From the NCBI GenBank assembly GCA_905221605.1, contig CAJNDS010002690.1, forward strand, positions 712,531 through 776,530: a stretch of 64,000 nt of DNA, read 5' to 3'. The first letter of the stretch is position 1, and each line of letters opens with the position of its first letter. The notes under the pieces are model-generated. The model made no database searches. It was not told the DNA's origin and was given only the letters and a program-made list of their open reading frames with translations. Below are positions 39,226 through 50,285 of the stretch, piece by piece. The position numbers and the translations under genes were made by a program. The DNA comes from Symbiodinium natans (taxonomy: Eukaryota > Sar > Dinophyceae > Suessiales > Symbiodiniaceae).

Positions 39226-39284
39226 AAAGACTAACCAAGCTCTGCGGTCGGAACCATGGGCTCTTAGTATGGTCCATTACCCTT

Positions 39285-39475
39285 GTTTAATGGGATCCGA
39301 AGTATGGGCCCTTGTTTTTTTGTCTCGTGCAGATAAGGGTTTAGGGTTTAGGGTTTGGGGTTTGGGGTTTGGGGTTTGGGGTTTGGGGTTTGGGGTTTGG
39401 GGTTTGGGGTTTGGGGTTTGGGGGTATATAACAAGGGACCCAAAGTAAGGGCCCATAGTTGGAACCCTAGACAAG
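39285..39475. mobile_element. Family 7 element with telomeric insert
   Basis: GAAGTATGGGCCCTTG at the left, CAAAGTAAGGGCCCATAG at the right. Between them lies TTTAGGG x2 then TTTGGGG x10 (39335-39422), followed by TATATAACAAGG. Confidence 0.65.
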
Positions 39476-39534
39476 CGACATTCGACGCCGCATGTCAATC
39501 CCCACTTAAAACCGTGTAAGTTCTACAAACCCTA

Positions 39535-39690
39535 AACCCTTAAACTCTTAAACCCTAAACCCTTAAACCCTAAACCCTAAACCCTAAACCCTAAACCCTA
39601 AACCCTAAACCCTAAACCCTAAACCCTAAACCCTAAACCCTAAACCCTAAACCCTAAACCCTAAACCCTAAACCCTAAACCCTAAACCCT
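39535..39690 (-). repeat. (CCCTAAA)n, 150 bases
   Basis: One of the longest perfect CCCTAAA arrays here. Confidence 0.97.
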
Positions 39691-40599
39691 ACCCTTAGAG
39701 TGTAAGTTCTACAAACCCAAGGCCCTCAGCCCCAAGAAGCCCTGCAAGCCCTGCGCCAGGGCGCCACTCAGCGCGCTTCCTCTGAGAGAAGGCCACCGCC
39801 CTTCCCCTCAAGTAGGTGTAGGGTTTAGGGTTTAGGGTTTAGGGTTTAGGGTTTAGGGTTTGCTGGGTCATTGTTGAAAATCATTTGAAATGTTTATGAG
39901 TGCTTAAACCCGATAAGGAACAACAATTATAATAGTACCCCAACAGTGGTGCAGTTTAGGGTTAAGGGTTTACTTAGTAGTATAGAATAAGTAACCGTAG
40001 GTAACCTTTAACCTGTTTGGGGTGTTCTAATCCCTGTAATTCCCAAAGGTTATCCTTTAATCCCCCAGGTTACTGTACAACTAAGTTATGGGTTTAGGGC
40101 TTAGGGTTAAGGGTTTAGGGGTGCTGAGGCTCCTTGCATTCGGGGTTGAGGGTTGCGGAGTTGTTAGTGGGATGTCGCTGCCCTCAATTTCATCCCTCTC
40201 TCCTAATTGTTTTTGGGTTAGGATCCCTTTCAAGTTAAGAAGCCCCTGAAGCCCCAACAAATTTTCCCTGCTTGTTTAGGGTAGTGTTAGGGTTTAGGGA
40301 TTAGTGGGAGGCAGGGTAGGGGTCGGGTCCTTTTCTCAGGGAGCACCTGCCAAAGAAACTTCGAGCAACGGCTTCTCAGTCCTAAGCCCGAAGAAGCTTT
40401 TTAGGGCTTAGGGTTTAGGGTTTAAGGTTTAGGGTTTAGGATTTAGGGCTTAGAGCTTATTAAAAGACCTATGCCTCAAGGTTCAGGGTTTAGGGCTTAG
40501 GGTTTAGGCACCCTTCACTACGACAACCTGGGTATCCTCACATTCACTTTGAACCCCAAACTCCCATCATCTCAACGAGTCCTCATCTCCCAAATGCAG

Positions 40600-40683
40600 G
40601 GTGGGCCACCTTCCTGGACTGACTATGAGGGACTTCTATCCCACGAGAAGCCGCTGAGTTTCTGGCTAGGCCCTCAAACCTGA
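40600..40683 (+). CDS. Terminal exon, unknown protein
   Basis: CCCAAATGCAG|GGT, 27 codons then TGA: GGPPSWTDYEGLLSHEKPLS then FWLGPQT. An alternative frame (VGHLPGLTMRDFYPTRSR) also ends in a stop. Confidence 0.5.
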   Translation, partial: GGPPSWTDYEGLLSHEKPLSFWLGPQT

Positions 40684-41229
40684 AACCCTGAACCCTGACC
40701 TGAACCTGTACCCTGAACCCTCACCCCAAACCCCATTCCCCCCCTCAATAACAACAACATCAACAACCAACCAACCAAAGGCGCGAGCATCGGCCGGAGG
40801 GCCGCGGGGCACGGTGCGGAAGCCCAGTCTTAAGGCGTTATTTGGGGTCCATTCTTACACAACAAACGTGGAATGTCCCTTTAAAGCCCTAAATCCCCAA
40901 ATCCCTGAACCCTAAACCCTCCAACCGCGAAACCCTGTACCCTAATCCCCTGAACCCTCATCTGCCAACCCATGTACCTATATTCTAAATCATGGTCCCT
41001 TTTGGGGTCACTGTTCTAAGGCGGCCCCTGAAAATTCGGGTGCCCAAATGGGGACCATGATGCTGAGAGCTGACTAGACAGTAGATACCGGGGCCCTGCA
41101 GCTGCTTTGTAGGAATCTCTCGAAGGCCCAACCCAGAGAGGGGGTCCATTTGTAGTACCATTCCGGAACTATTGGTACCGAAAAAAACATACCAATTGGG
41201 GCTTTTGGTACAAAAAATACTCAATGGTG

Positions 41230-41545
41230 CCCGAAACCCTAAACCCTAAACCCTAAACCCTTAACCCTTAACCCTAAACCCTAAACCCTAAACCCCAAAC
41301 CCCAAACCCTAAACCCTAAACCTAAACCCTAAACCCTCGACCCTCTGGGCAAGTATACAGTATTTAGGTACCCCCGAGGATCGGCGCGTGGCTCCCTTGG
41401 GCCTCTATGCTTAAGGCAGGGCTGTTCAGGATTCAGCGTGCAGGCTTTAGGGCTTTAGGGCTTAGGGTTTAGGGCTTTAGGGTTTAGGGTTTAGGGCTTA
41501 GGGCTTAGGGCTTAGGGTTTAGGGTTTAGGGTTTAGGGTTTAGGG
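41230..41545. repeat. CCCTAAA tract, spacer exon, TTTAGGG tract
   Basis: CCCTAAA variants at 41230-41340 and TTTAGGG/CTTAGGG at 41430-41545 flank a 90-base island; see 41368. Confidence 0.9.
41368..41430 (+). CDS. Candidate exon
   Basis: GTATTTAG|GTA. Reads VPPRIGAWLPWASMLKAGL. Donor not clear. Confidence 0.4.
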
Positions 41546-42304
41546 CTTGAAGGTCTAGAGGGCGCCTAAATAGAGTCACCTATACACCCTAAAAGTCGGG
41601 AAGTGCACCTTGATTATGGGTAGATTTCGCTGTCTACCTCCCGGTTCTTAGTAGGGAATTCAGGGAATCAGGCAGGTACGTAGGTTCCTTCGTTCCCTGG
41701 CAAGAACAAGTGGGGGGTTTACGAAAGTAAGGGGCCCCTAGTATAGACCCCCACATAGTAGCATCCCCTTATACTAAGGACACCAATAATTTCCCCCTAA
41801 ACCCTAAACCCTAAACCCTAAACCCTAAACCCTAAGCCCTAAACCCTAAGCCCTAAACCCTAAACCTCAAACCTCAAACCTCAAACCTCAAACCCTATTT
41901 TTATTCCCCAAGTAGGTTTAGGGCGGTTACTCTATAGGTACACCCCAAACCTCCTCCAAGACCGAAAAAGGTGACAGGCCCTGATGAGCCGGCTATACTA
42001 GGCAAGAAGACTCTTCAAAGTTTCGGGTTTAGGGTTTTAGGGTTCAGGGTTTAGGGTTTAGGGTTTAGGGTTTAGGGTTTAGGAGGTTTTTTTCCTTTTT
42101 TTCTTATTTTCAGAGAGAACGCGCCAAGCCCTGAACTCATGAACCCTCAACTCAAAAACCCCAAACCCCAAACCCTAAACCTTAAAGCCCTAAACCCTAA
42201 ACCCTAAACCCCTTTTCCCAAACCCCAAACCCTAAAACCCAAAAGCCCTTGCGACCTACCGAGAGAGGTCAATCCGCGGAGGTGCGGGGGGGGGGGGGGT
42301 GGCG

Positions 42305-42640
42305 TGCATTTGGGGTTGTAGGGTTTTAGGGGTTTAGGGTTTAGGGTTTTAGGGTTTAGGGTTTTCGGGTTTAGGGTTTAGGGGTTTAGGGTTTAGGGTT
42401 TAGGGATTTAGGGGTTTAGGGGCTGGGGGTTTGGGGGTTTAGGGGTTGGGGGTTTTTTTAGGGTTTAGGGGTTTAGGGGTTTAGGGGTTTAGGGGTTTAG
42501 GGGTTTAGGGGTTTAGGGGTTTAGGGGTTTAGGGGTTTAGGGGTGTAGGGGTTTAGGGGTTTAGGGGTTTAGGGGTTTAGGGGTTTAGGGGTTTAGGGGT
42601 TTAGGGTTTAGGTTTTAGGGTTTAGGGTTTAGGGTTTGGG
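42305..42640 (+). repeat. (TTTAGGGG)n 8-mer array
   Basis: From about 42465 to 42605, 17 or so homogeneous 8-base units; flanks return to 7-base TTTAGGG. Confidence 0.97.
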
Positions 42641-42839
42641 CTTGACTTTCTTCTGGCTGGCCCTTAGGATGTTAACCTTTCGGGTTTAAACTACAATAAA
42701 GAGCCTAAAAGTTAAACTCTTCGGAGGGGTTCAGAAGTCGACTGGTCCATTCTTTTACGGTTTCGGGCTAGAGGTTGTACATACTTTGGGGCTCCAGGTA
42801 GACCCTAAACCCGAAAGATGGACTACGAATGGCAGCGCG

Positions 42840-42905
42840 CACGGTTTAGGGTTTAGGGTTTAGGGTTTAGGGTTTAGGGTTTAGGGTTTAGGGTTTAGGG
42901 TTTGG
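42840..42905 (+). repeat. (TTTAGGG)9 telomeric tract
   Basis: Follows a tiny possible exon (MDYEWQRAR, 42818-42840) whose donor would be G|GTTTAGGG. Confidence 0.95.
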
Positions 42906-43144
42906 GTTTCACCTGAAATCTTGCAGCAACCCTCCCTCAAGCTCCAAACCGCTAGGACCTAAGCCCTTCACCAGACCCGACTGCCGCGAATTTTGATTTG
43001 CCAGTACTTGAGAACAAATGGGGGGGGTTCAGGGGTTTAGGGTTTAGGGTTTAGGGTTAGGGTTTAGGGGTTTAGGGGTTTAGGGGTTTAGGGGTTTAGG
43101 GGTTTAGGGTTCGGGGTTTAGAGAAAAACAAAGATAGTGTGCAG

Positions 43145-43242
43145 TTTCTGATGATGGTCACTTTGCTTAAGCTCGAGGCACCCGCATACCTCGAAGGAAG
43201 AGGCCAGACAGTACGCATAAGCGCTTGGAGTGCCTTGGGGTG
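43145..43242 (+). CDS. Exon, unknown protein
   Basis: ATAGTGTGCAG|TTT...TG|GTTTAGGG. Reads FLMMVTLLKLEAPAYLEGRG then QTVRISAWSALG. Flanked by telomeric arrays on both sides. Strong coding composition. Confidence 0.6.
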
Positions 43243-43352
43243 GTTTAGGGTTTAGGGTTTAGGGTTAGGGTTTAGGGTTTAGGGTTTAGGGTTTAGGGTT
43301 TAGGGTTTAGGGTTTAGGGTTTAGGGTTTAGGGTTTAGAGTTTAGGGTGTAA
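43240..43352 (+). repeat. (TTTAGGG)15 telomeric tract
   Basis: Near-perfect. Confidence 0.97.
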
Positions 43353-43484
43353 GGTTAACCCGACGACGAAACCCCAGCTCCCTCTGAAGCAGGCGGGCTT
43401 GGCACGGGTGGCTGGCACGACGTTGGCGTGCCTTGCTTGAGACTTTTGGGGTTTAGGGTTTAGAGTTTAGGGTTTAGGGTTTAG

Positions 43485-43600
43485 GATTTTGGAGTACTAT
43501 ACTTCAATACTTTTGTTGGTTCTGGGTTCCTATTGTAGCTACTTTCTTCCTAAAAAGTATATACTTGTTTGGGTCTACTGCAAAGTAGGGATCACACACA
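43485..43600. mobile_element. Family 5 element
   Basis: GGAGTACTATACTTCAATAC...TTGGTTCTGGGTTCCTATTG...CCTAAAAAGTATATACTTG. Copies at 45388-45490, 50187-50285 and (diverged) 55115-55275. Confidence 0.65.
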
Positions 43601-44323
43601 CAGAGCGCTTGCATGGGTCCCAAGTTTGGGGTTTATCTGGCTCTCTTTGGGGCTTCATCGCTCGCATCTCGATGGAGGGCTGCTTGTGCGTAGACACCAT
43701 CTAGTCGTTAGTTTAGTGGTGAGGCGTCAGAGCCCAGACGCCAATGAACCCTCAACCCTAAACCCTAGACCCTCAACGCTAAATAGCTTTGTCATAGTTG
43801 GGGAACATGTTGCCTTTTTAAGGGTACTTAAACCCGAAAAGGAATAGACAGTTAAATTTTCAAGATTTTCCGAACCATGACCTAGCAAACCCTAGACCCT
43901 AAACCCCTAAGCCCGGAAACTTCAATTGCCAATCCCTAAACGACTGCTTACACCTGAAAGCCCAACACCTACCCCCAACCCAAAGCCCCGAAGCATGAAC
44001 TACTAAACACCAAAACAGCAGTTCCCAGGATACGCGTCCCGGTACCTTCCCCACAGACCCAAACAAAAACATAGTACAAGACTCCTACAGACCGTCTTTC
44101 GAAGCCTCCAAACCCACAACCGTGCAAGCTACCAGTACCTGAAGGAAGCCTCTCGACCGTTGAAAGCCGAATACAATAAACTCTCACACCGAGAAGCCCT
44201 AAACCCCAAAACGTCAACACCCACAGGCTTCAACTACAGAAATTATCACTCGACCCCCAAATTCCTGTAAACCCCCTATAAGTCCCAAACCCCTATACAC
44301 GCTAAACCTTTTGGGACAAGTTG

Positions 44324-44495
44324 CCTACGGCTCAAGGACGTGACATCCGTGTGGCAGCCCGTGCGAATGCTTGATACACATGTGCGTGATAGTCACTGTC
44401 CCTGTGATCATCAGGGTGTTGAGCGGACGGCTGCTCTACGGAACCCCGCAGTTCTGATGCTCTTCGCTGGGGGTCTTTGCTCCGTCTTTGTGTGA
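44324..44495 (+). CDS. Possible exon, coding strand uncertain
   Basis: Plus frame reads LKDVTSVWQPVRMLDTHVRD then a CPCDHQ stretch and FAGGLCSVFV before TGA. The minus strand has an 81-codon ORF over the same bases. The plus reading is preferred because all other exons are on plus. Confidence 0.35.
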
Positions 44496-44739
44496 GGAGG
44501 AGAGGGTTCCCGAACCGGCTGGTAACTGAAGCTACCAACCCTCCAGGGCACCCATTCTTGAATTCTGATTGCGACAATTGTGGCCCTAAAGCCCTAAACC
44601 CTAAACCCTAAATCCTGAACCCGCTTTAGGGTTTGGGGTCCTCCCGGGGCTTCCGCGACCTGAATAACACCGGTTGGGCGTTGTCTCACTTCCTGCAACC
44701 GACTCGCTGTCCTGTTGTCATACCCTCTAAACGCTGCAA

Positions 44740-44982
44740 ACCCTAAACCCTGAACTTCAAACCCTAAACCCTAAACCAGAAACCCTAAACCCTAATTCTT
44801 AAACCCTAAACCGTAAACCCTAAACCCTAAACCCTAAACCCTAAACCCTAAACCCTAAACCCTAAACCCTGACCCCTAAGCCCTAAGCCCTAAACCCTAA
44901 ACCCTAAACCCTAAACCCTAAACCCTAAACCCTAAACCCTAAACCCTAAACCCTAAACCCTAAACCCTAAACCCTAAACTCT
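44740..44982 (-). repeat. Long CCCTAAA array
   Basis: About 240 bases, mostly perfect from 44815. Confidence 0.97.
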
Positions 44983-45035
44983 ACCTGCTGAAGTGTCTCT
45001 CTGACTCACCCCCCACCCGACCCCTCTCGCCTCAG

Positions 45036-45107
45036 GCGCCAATCGAGTCGATCCGCAAGGGGGACAGGATGCAGGGCATTGTAGGGCAGCCCAGAGGCAC
45101 CCTTTCC
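45036..45107 (+). CDS. Exon, unknown protein
   Basis: CCTCTCGCCTCAG|GCG...TCC|GTAAACCC. 24 codons, phase 0 to 0: APIESIRKGDRMQGIVGQPR then GTLS. The donor is the join to a CCCTAAG array. Confidence 0.55.
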
Positions 45108-45109
45108 GT

Positions 45110-45232
45110 AAACCCTAAGCCCTAAACCCTAAACCCTAAACCCGAAACCCTAAACCCCAAACCCTAAACCCTAAACCCTAAACCCTAAACCCTAAGCCCT
45201 AAGCCCTAAACCCTAAACCCTAAACTCTACAA
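45110..45232 (-). repeat. CCCTAAA/CCCTAAG array
   Basis: Directly 3' of the exon; here the downstream array is in CCCTAAA sense, an exception to the usual layout. Confidence 0.95.
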
Positions 45233-45387
45233 TCCCAGAACCCTAGAAATTCCATAATGAGCTTGGTTGGCACCCTAGACCCTAAAACCTCCCTAAGAGT
45301 CCTAATGAGCTTGGTTTAATTCGGGCATCGGGCTCAGAGGGGACTTTCTACGCCGTTTTGGGACTTGATGTTTGTTAGACTGGGTTT

Positions 45388-45490
45388 TGGAGTACTATAC
45401 TTTAATACGTTTTTTGGTTCTGGGTTCCTATTATAGCTACTTGTACCTAAAAAGTATATACCTTTTTTCCAGGGTCTACTCCAAAGGTGG
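45388..45490. mobile_element. Family 5 element
   Basis: GGAGTACTATACTTTAATAC...TTGGTTCTGGGTTCCTATTA; close match to 43485. Confidence 0.65.
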
Positions 45491-46204
45491 GTCTAAACAC
45501 CCTATCAACGCCCTTTACGTGCCTATAAGTACTTTTCAAGTTGCTACAGAGCAGTATGTGTTGCCGTGACTAGGGCCCTGGGAAGACTGCTCGGCCCACG
45601 CGGCCCCTTGAACAGAATCCTGTCCAGGCGTGTAGGAAGCTGAAATCGGATCTAGAGAATCTAGTATAGAGTTTAGGGGTTAGGGGTTAGCATTTAGGGT
45701 TAAGGGTTTACAGTTACCCCTAAACCCTAAACCCCAAACCCCAAACCCTAAACCCTAAACCCTAAACCCTAAACCCTAAACCCTAAGGGCCACCCCCCCC
45801 CCCCCAGCAAAAAAAAAAAACATAACCCCAGAGAGACCCGACCTTTAGGTCACGAACGTGGCACCCTTCGGTGCTTTCGTCGATGCCGCATCCTCATTCT
45901 CCCTCATCCTGGGGGGTGGGGGGGGGGGGGGAGTTAAAAGGAGGGTTTAGGGTTTAGGGTTTCGGGTTTAGGGTTTAGGGCTTAGGGTTTAGGGTTTGGT
46001 GTTCAGGGTTTGGGCCTCTCGTTTAGCCCGTTTTGTTCAAGCGGGTTTCCCATTTGGGCTCAGGGTTCTGCTTCTTAGCCATATCAGCCAGCTCCAGGGG
46101 AAGTCCTAAGTTCTAAGTCCTACCAAACCTTCTAAACCCCCTAAACCCTAAACCCTAAGCCCTAAGCCCTAAGCCCTAAACCCTATTCTGAACCTTAGGA
46201 TAAG

Positions 46205-46292
46205 CATGAGAGCAAGGTTGGCGCTGCGAGGAATGCGAAGATCCTCATCGAGCCACGATTGTGGAAGCAGTTCCACGCACCCCGTCACCAGG
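46205..46292 (+). CDS. Exon, unknown protein
   Basis: GATAAG|CAT...CAGG|GTTTAGGG. Reads HESKVGAARNAKILIEPRLW then KQFHAPRHQ. Strong coding composition and a telomeric donor. Confidence 0.6.
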
Positions 46293-46469
46293 GTTTAGGG
46301 ATATAGGGATTTAGGCTTTACTACCATTTGCTTAAGAACCCCCCCTCCCCCCCAAAAAACAATAGTCCCTATGTTACCCTTATAAGGAAGAAGATATTCT
46401 TTTGGGAGTTCTTAAGGAATTCGTAGTTCAGCGCTTTTTCATGTTAAACCCCAAACCCCACACTCGAGG

Positions 46470-46640
46470 GTGTCTAGGACTAAGAGCAGGGCCCCTTATT
46501 CCTTTTTTTTGGGGGTTTAGGCTACCTTATGATCCCCTTTCAACTCAAAAAAGGGCACTCTTTTTTGTTCCTAGGTTTCTCTCCCTCAACGCTAAACCCT
46601 AAACCCTAAACCCCTTCAAAACCACAAAGGGTGCCCGTTT
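46470..46640. mobile_element. Family 2/3-like element with CCCTAAA insert
   Basis: CTAGGACTAAGAGCAGGGCCCCTTATTCC...TTCCTAGGTTTCTC, then CTAAACCC units and a partial second copy ending TTCCTTAGTAG. Confidence 0.5.
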
Positions 46641-48029
46641 ATTCCTTAGTAGCTGAGTGAGCACGCTTTACACTTCTTGGGGTACTAGCATCCCCTATAG
46701 AACTGAAAGTGTACACTTTTGGGGGGCTTCTGAACTCAGCAACTAAGGAGTGCTCTCTAATGGACCTCAATGACTCAAAGGTTGGGCTTAAAGAGGTTTG
46801 CTCATCTTCTTAACTCAGCAACTATGATTCTTAGGTTGCTCTTGGACCTAGGTTTGTTTAATGTTAAACACCCAGGGAAGCGAAGGCTTCTGGCGAGAGT
46901 GTGAGGTTGAAGGGCCGCACGGTGCAGGTTTAGGGTTTAGGGTTTAGGGTTTAGGGTTTAGGGTTTAGGGTATAGGGTCCCTGAACCCTAAACCCTGAAC
47001 CCTATAGACTCTGCCTGGGACTGCACTGTTTGGTAGTAGCTACTCTTTATTAGTAGGTATGTCCCATAAAACTGTAGGTAAAGAGGGTCTCAGGTAACCC
47101 CCAAAACCCTCAACCGCAGTTGTCAGGCTGTAGGGGTCCTATGTTCCGCAAGAACATAGGAATTACCTTAAGAACCCATGGCCTACCCTTGTTTAGGTTA
47201 TTACTATGAAGGCCCTTATAGGATTCTGAAGTAGCCCACCGAAAGGTAGGGTTGGGGGTTCTTAAGGAAACGGCCCAAGGTTGCGCAGCAAGGACTCCCC
47301 AAGCAAAACCCACCTCGAGAGACCCTAACCCTATGTTGTTGTATGCGACCCAAGATTCTTAGAAAGCCGAAAACAAGGTAGGCTAATGGTTGATTGCTTT
47401 AGAGCCTATAAACCCAAAACCCTAAACCCTAAACCCTAAACCCTAACTAAACCTTCTCTTTTGACTTACATGGCAAGGTAGGGGATCGGATTGATGAGTG
47501 CGCGACGCGCTCAGAGCGGCGCTCCTCCTGGGGGATATTGTTTAGGGCTCGGGGTTCAGAGTGTAGGGATCTAGGGTTCAGGGTGTAGGGTTTAGGGTTG
47601 AGTGTAGATCCCTAGAATCAGTACCTAAACCAACCTCGAGAACTGCCACCTTTTGGCAGCACATCTCGGCCTAGAAGCCCCCTGAACCCTGTAGGCACTC
47701 AGCAGAAGGTTTCGGAATTCAGGGGTTCGCGCGAGCTCAAGGTTTAGTGTTTAGGGTTTAGGGTTTAGGGTTTAGGGCTTGTTCTTTGGGGCTTAGGGTT
47801 TGGGGTTTGGGGTTTGGGGTTTAGGAAACATCCCCAACAACCCCCTAAACGCCTCTCCACCACACCTTAAACCAACGCAGCTCCTCTAAACCCCTTCGGA
47901 CCCTAAGCCCCATACAAATCCGACATCTGCTTGCAAGAGTTTGCTAGCTTTACTAGTCTTGCTTAGCTCTTAGTAGTAAATAAGGTCGCCGCAAATCCCT
48001 TAAGTGTATAATACAGTAATCTATTGCTT

Positions 48030-48158
48030 CCCATTGTACTAGCAGTCCTTAATCGGGATTATGATAGGGGGTACTATACTCCCCCCTAAACCCTAAACCC
48101 TAAACCCTAAACCCTAAACCCTAAACCCTAAACCTTATAATTAGTATAAGGGGGAGCA
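48030..48158. mobile_element. Family 4 element with CCCTAAA insert
   Basis: Left part AGCAGTCCTTAATCGGGATT...GTACTATACTCCCCC, right part TTAGTATAAGGGGG and AGCATCCCA; (CCCTAAA)n sits between at 48085-48133. An exon-like island (RLANLSNAWTSQGSESS) starts about 12 bases after the right end. Confidence 0.7.
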
Positions 48159-48249
48159 TCCCAGAGCCTACAGCAGGCGGCTGGCTAATCTGAGCAATGC
48201 TTGGACGAGCCAGGGTTCTGAGAGCTCGAGATTTGGGGGGGGTTGGGGT

Positions 48250-48413
48250 TTACTTGGAGGTTCAGGGTACCTAGGGTTTCGGGTTTAGGGTTTCGGGTTT
48301 AGGGTTTAGGGTTTGTAACCCCAATTATAGCTGTAATGATAAGCCCCCTAAGTCTCCGAAGTAGGTTAGAAGTAGACGTATAGTTGGGGTTGTGAGTACC
48401 CATGAACCTCCAA
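48250..48413. mobile_element. Family 1 element with TTTAGGG insert
   Basis: TACTTGGAGGTTCAGGGTAC, then TTTAGGG/TTTCGGG units (48275-48315), then GTAACCCCAATTATAGCTGT...CATGAACCTCCAAGTA. Ends 25 bases before exon 48438. Confidence 0.8.
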
Positions 48414-48437
48414 GTACTTCCCGGACTACCTGCTCAG

Positions 48438-48521
48438 GTCGTCAAGGAAGTGGAGCTCGAGAAGCACCGCTTCTGCGTCACGCTTCAGAACGTCGTCAGC
48501 CCAGCCGGAGGAAGGCTTCAG
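48438..48521 (+). CDS. Exon, unknown protein
   Basis: ACTACCTGCTCAG|GTC...TTCAG|GTTCTT. 28 codons, phase 0 to 0: VVKEVELEKHRFCVTLQNVV then SPAGGRLQ. Beta-strand-like with alternating charge. Lies between a family 1 and a family 3 element. Confidence 0.65.
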
Positions 48522-48649
48522 GTTCTTGGTAGCCCACTGGTACCCTTGGCTTTTTTTTCGTTCAAGGTTCCCTTATAAAGTAACCAACCGAAAAAAAGGT
48601 GCCCTTATTAAAGCCTGGTTACTGGGCCACCAAGGGTTCAGGCAAATAG
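48522..48649. mobile_element. Family 3 TIR element that is the whole intron
   Basis: GT followed 6 bases later by GGTAGCCCACTGGTACCC; right arm CCTGGTTACTGGGCCACC followed by 17 bases and AG. 128 bases. The exons on both sides are phase 0. Confidence 0.55.
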
Positions 48650-48697
48650 GACTCCCGATTGATTGCAAAGGGCTTCTGTTCAGGGTGCCTTAGGTAG
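48650..48697 (+). CDS. Terminal exon joined to 48438-48521
   Basis: GCAAATAG|GAC, DSRLIAKGFCSGCLR then TAG. In phase with the preceding exon. Confidence 0.45.
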   Translation, partial: DSRLIAKGFCSGCLR

Positions 48698-48984
48698 GGG
48701 CACCAAAAAGGACATAAGCACAAGCGTTTTATAAGGATATCCTACCTTGTTGGGCTTCAGTATAAGGGTGACGTGCATGGGATATCCCTATCCTAGTTTG
48801 TCTGCTTATGTGCATTTTGGGGGGCCCTATTAAGCCCTGAACCCCAAACCCAAAACCCTAGACTAAGCACAGTCATTCGTTCTTTACAGCCCGCCAATAA
48901 CCCTAAACCCCAAACCCTATGTTCTACATGCAGCCGATGATGTCACCAACTGTCTTGCCCTCAAGCTCAATTCCCCCCCTCAGC

Positions 48985-49105
48985 CTCCTACAGTTTTGGG
49001 GGTTTAGGGTTTAGGGTTTAGGGTTTAGGGTTTAGGGTTTAGGGTTTAGGGTTTAGGGTTTAGGGGGTTTAGGGTTTAGGGGGTTTAGGGTTTAGGGCTT
49101 TGGCC
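48985..49105 (+). repeat. (TTTAGGG)n telomeric tract
   Basis: About 15 units. Confidence 0.95.
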
Positions 49106-49859
49106 TTGGGTTTCTGGCTCTGCAACACAAGTCCTCAGAGCCTTGTCGACCTGGAACCTCAACCGCAAAGAACCTTTACCTCCATAACCCCGCAATTGCC
49201 CATCCATTTCGTAGCCTATCATTTGCTGAAGAAGCCCCAAAAAACAAAAGATGATGATCCCGATATTGCTCTTTTAAGGACGAATAATGCTCTTTTGGGG
49301 GGGGGGGGGGGTGGCTCTTAAGCAAATATTCGTATAACATCATACCCATAACCCTAAGCCTAAACCCTAAATCCTAAACCCTAAACCCTAAACCGTAGTT
49401 ATAGAGTAGTAACTAGTCCGACACCTGCAGCCCGAAGACTCGGACCCCCGCATCTCTAGCCAAAGGCCGAAGCCGCCATCGCCGAGAATCGCGTCCCCCT
49501 ACAGGACCAGGGGAAGCTTGAACCCTAACCGTTCCTTTTTGCAGGCATGTTGGTGCTACGGATAGTATGAGGCGTCTATGTATACATATAGTCCGTGATT
49601 CTCAGGGTTCTTAGGGGAGGAGCAGTGCCTTCTGCTCCGTTCAAGCACGCCTGTTCAAGCACGCCTTACACCTCCGAACCCCCCCCCCCCCCCCCCCGCC
49701 CACACACAATGACCCCATAATTCCTTCTGATCAAGTACATGTTGGACCATGCAAACCTGAACCTCAATAGCCCAAGAGAACAGGTCACCCAAAAACGGGG
49801 CTACAAGTATTTGCATATGTCTTTAAGCCCTAAGTCTTTAGGGTTTAGGGTGTATGGTT

Positions 49860-49965
49860 TCGGCCTAAACCCTAAACCCTAAACCCTAAACCCTAAACCC
49901 TAAACCCTAAACCCTAAACCCTAAACCCTAAACCCTAAACCCTAAACCCTAAACCCTAAACCCTG
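49860..49965 (-). repeat. (CCCTAAA)15 telomeric tract
   Basis: Perfect array upstream of exon 50002. Confidence 0.97.
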
Positions 49966-50001
49966 AACGGGAACTCACGATCCGCTGTGTGCCTTCGGCA
50001 G

Positions 50002-50050
50002 GAGCTCCGAGAGGGTGACCTGGCATGGGTCCCGGCATGGGCGTTGAGGG
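50002..50050 (+). CDS. Exon, unknown protein
   Basis: GTGCCTTCGGCAG|GAG...GAGGG|GTTTAGGG. Reads ELREGDLAWVPAWALR. CCCTAAA upstream, TTTAGGG downstream. Confidence 0.55.
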
Positions 50051-50186
50051 GTTTAGGGTTTAGGGTTTTGGGTTTAGGGTTTAGGGTTTAGGGTTTAGGG
50101 TGTGGAAGGGTTGAGGGGCTTTGGGGTTTCTTAGGGCTTTTGTCAGGGGTGTCTTCTGGGTTTTCGGGTTTTTGGGTTTTTTGGCT

Positions 50187-50285
50187 TTACTTCAATACTT
50201 GTTTTGGTTCTGGGTTCCTATTATAGTTACTTCTACCTAAAAAGTGATTTTTTCCAGGGTCTACTCCGAAGTAGGGTTTTAAGGG
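50187..50285. mobile_element. Family 5 element
   Basis: TTCAATACTTGTTTTGGTTC...GGTTCCTATTATAGTTACTT. Confidence 0.6.

Noticed and set aside
44332-44577. 81-codon minus-strand ORF as a gene
   Set aside because: A plus-strand reading over the same bases is at least as good and matches the one-strand trend; left only as a low-confidence plus exon.
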